From NCBI GenBank assembly GCA_903953805.1, contig CAJBLC010000150.1, forward strand, positions 1-6,335: a stretch of DNA of 6,335 bases, given 5' to 3'. Position 1 is the stretch's first letter. The number at the start of each line of letters is the position of its first letter. Below, piece after piece: positions 6,182 through 6,335 of the stretch. Both the position numbers and the translations under genes were made by a program. The DNA comes from an uncultured Actinomycetes bacterium (GTDB lineage Bacteria; Actinomycetota; Actinomycetes; Nanopelagicales; Nanopelagicaceae). The notes beneath the pieces are model-generated. The model worked only from the letters and a program-made list of their open reading frames with translations, had not been told where the DNA came from and searched no databases.

Positions 6182-6335
6182 AGAAGTTTTTCGCTCTTGC
6201 GCTCGTAGCTCCATTGCTCATTCTCTCGATGAGTGGATGCGGTCCCTCTTCACAGAAAAACTCATCCGATCTCGCTAAGCCGGAGTCTCTCAATCTTGTG
6301 ACGAATCTCCCGGGTGGAAATGGCCCAGTGTTAGC
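6178..6335 (+). CDS. Lipoprotein, 3' end outside window
   Basis: The first 52 codons of a gene that runs off the window, starting with GTG in a GTGA overlap with the preceding stop. The product begins with MKKFF, then a hydrophobic stretch (residues 6-17), then a lipobox-like SMSGC with the lipidated cysteine at residue 21. The segment after it (GPSSQKNSSD) is the usual polar, serine-rich linker of an exported lipoprotein. So the mature protein would be anchored to the outer face of the cytoplasmic membrane. The start of the mature domain (about residues 36-52, SLNLVTNLPGGNGPVLA) is too short to identify. Something like an FKBP-type prolyl isomerase leader is conceivable, but I cannot support it. 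It shares the overlap pattern of the four genes before it and so is likely the fifth gene of the operon. Confidence 0.8.
   Translation, partial: MKKFFALALVAPLLILSMSGCGPSSQKNSSDLAKPESLNLVTNLPGGNGPVL

Noticed and set aside
1..6335. Mobile element, CRISPR array, tRNA or phage signature
   Set aside because: No transposase or integrase frame, no spaced direct repeats, no tRNA cloverleaf pattern and no flanking duplications were seen. Gene order is that of a conserved chromosomal locus.

Overview
The window is a piece of an actinobacterial chromosome. Its gene order resembles the phosphatidylinositol (PI) / phosphatidylinositol mannoside (PIM) locus that I recall from Mycobacterium tuberculosis (thrS, Rv2613c HIT, pgsA1, Rv2611c acyltransferase, pimA; order recalled, not searched). 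Base composition is about 50% G+C, estimated by eye from a few lines. That is low for the phylum. Together with near-absent intergenic DNA it suggests a streamlined lineage such as the freshwater Nanopelagicales (acI) or a relative; this placement is an inference.

Layout. (1) 2-1903: threonyl-tRNA synthetase, 5' end outside the window. (2) 1907-2449: HIT-family nucleotide phosphorylase/hydrolase, 3 bp downstream and with its Shine-Dalgarno inside thrS. (3) 2423-3004, minus strand: a small protein that reads as the G domain of an EF-G (EF-G2-like) translation factor stripped of its nucleotide-binding motifs and of domains II-V. It converges on the HIT gene with a 27-bp overlap and diverges from pgsA across 25 bp. 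(4) 3030-6335, plus strand: a five-gene run whose members all overlap by 4-8 bp: PI-phosphate synthase (pgsA), PIM acyltransferase (patA type), PimA mannosyltransferase, a one-pass membrane protein resembling LemA, and the first 52 codons of a lipoprotein.

The three central genes form a pathway at the inner face of the membrane. PgsA makes the PI(-phosphate) headgroup lipid, PimA adds the first mannose, and the acyltransferase acylates the mannose. The membrane protein and lipoprotein behind them are probably co-transcribed, with unknown roles. The thrS-HIT pair is a separate transcription unit because the minus-strand gene lies between it and pgsA. In the 25-bp divergent gap, two overlapping TANNNT -10 candidates sit 7 and 8 nt from their start codons, with no Shine-Dalgarno on either side. 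This suggests back-to-back leaderless promoters.

The most unusual item is the minus-strand pseudo-GTPase. Everything else is a recognisable housekeeping/lipid locus. No RNA genes, mobile elements, CRISPR arrays or long repeats were seen, and there is no gene-free stretch longer than 25 bp.
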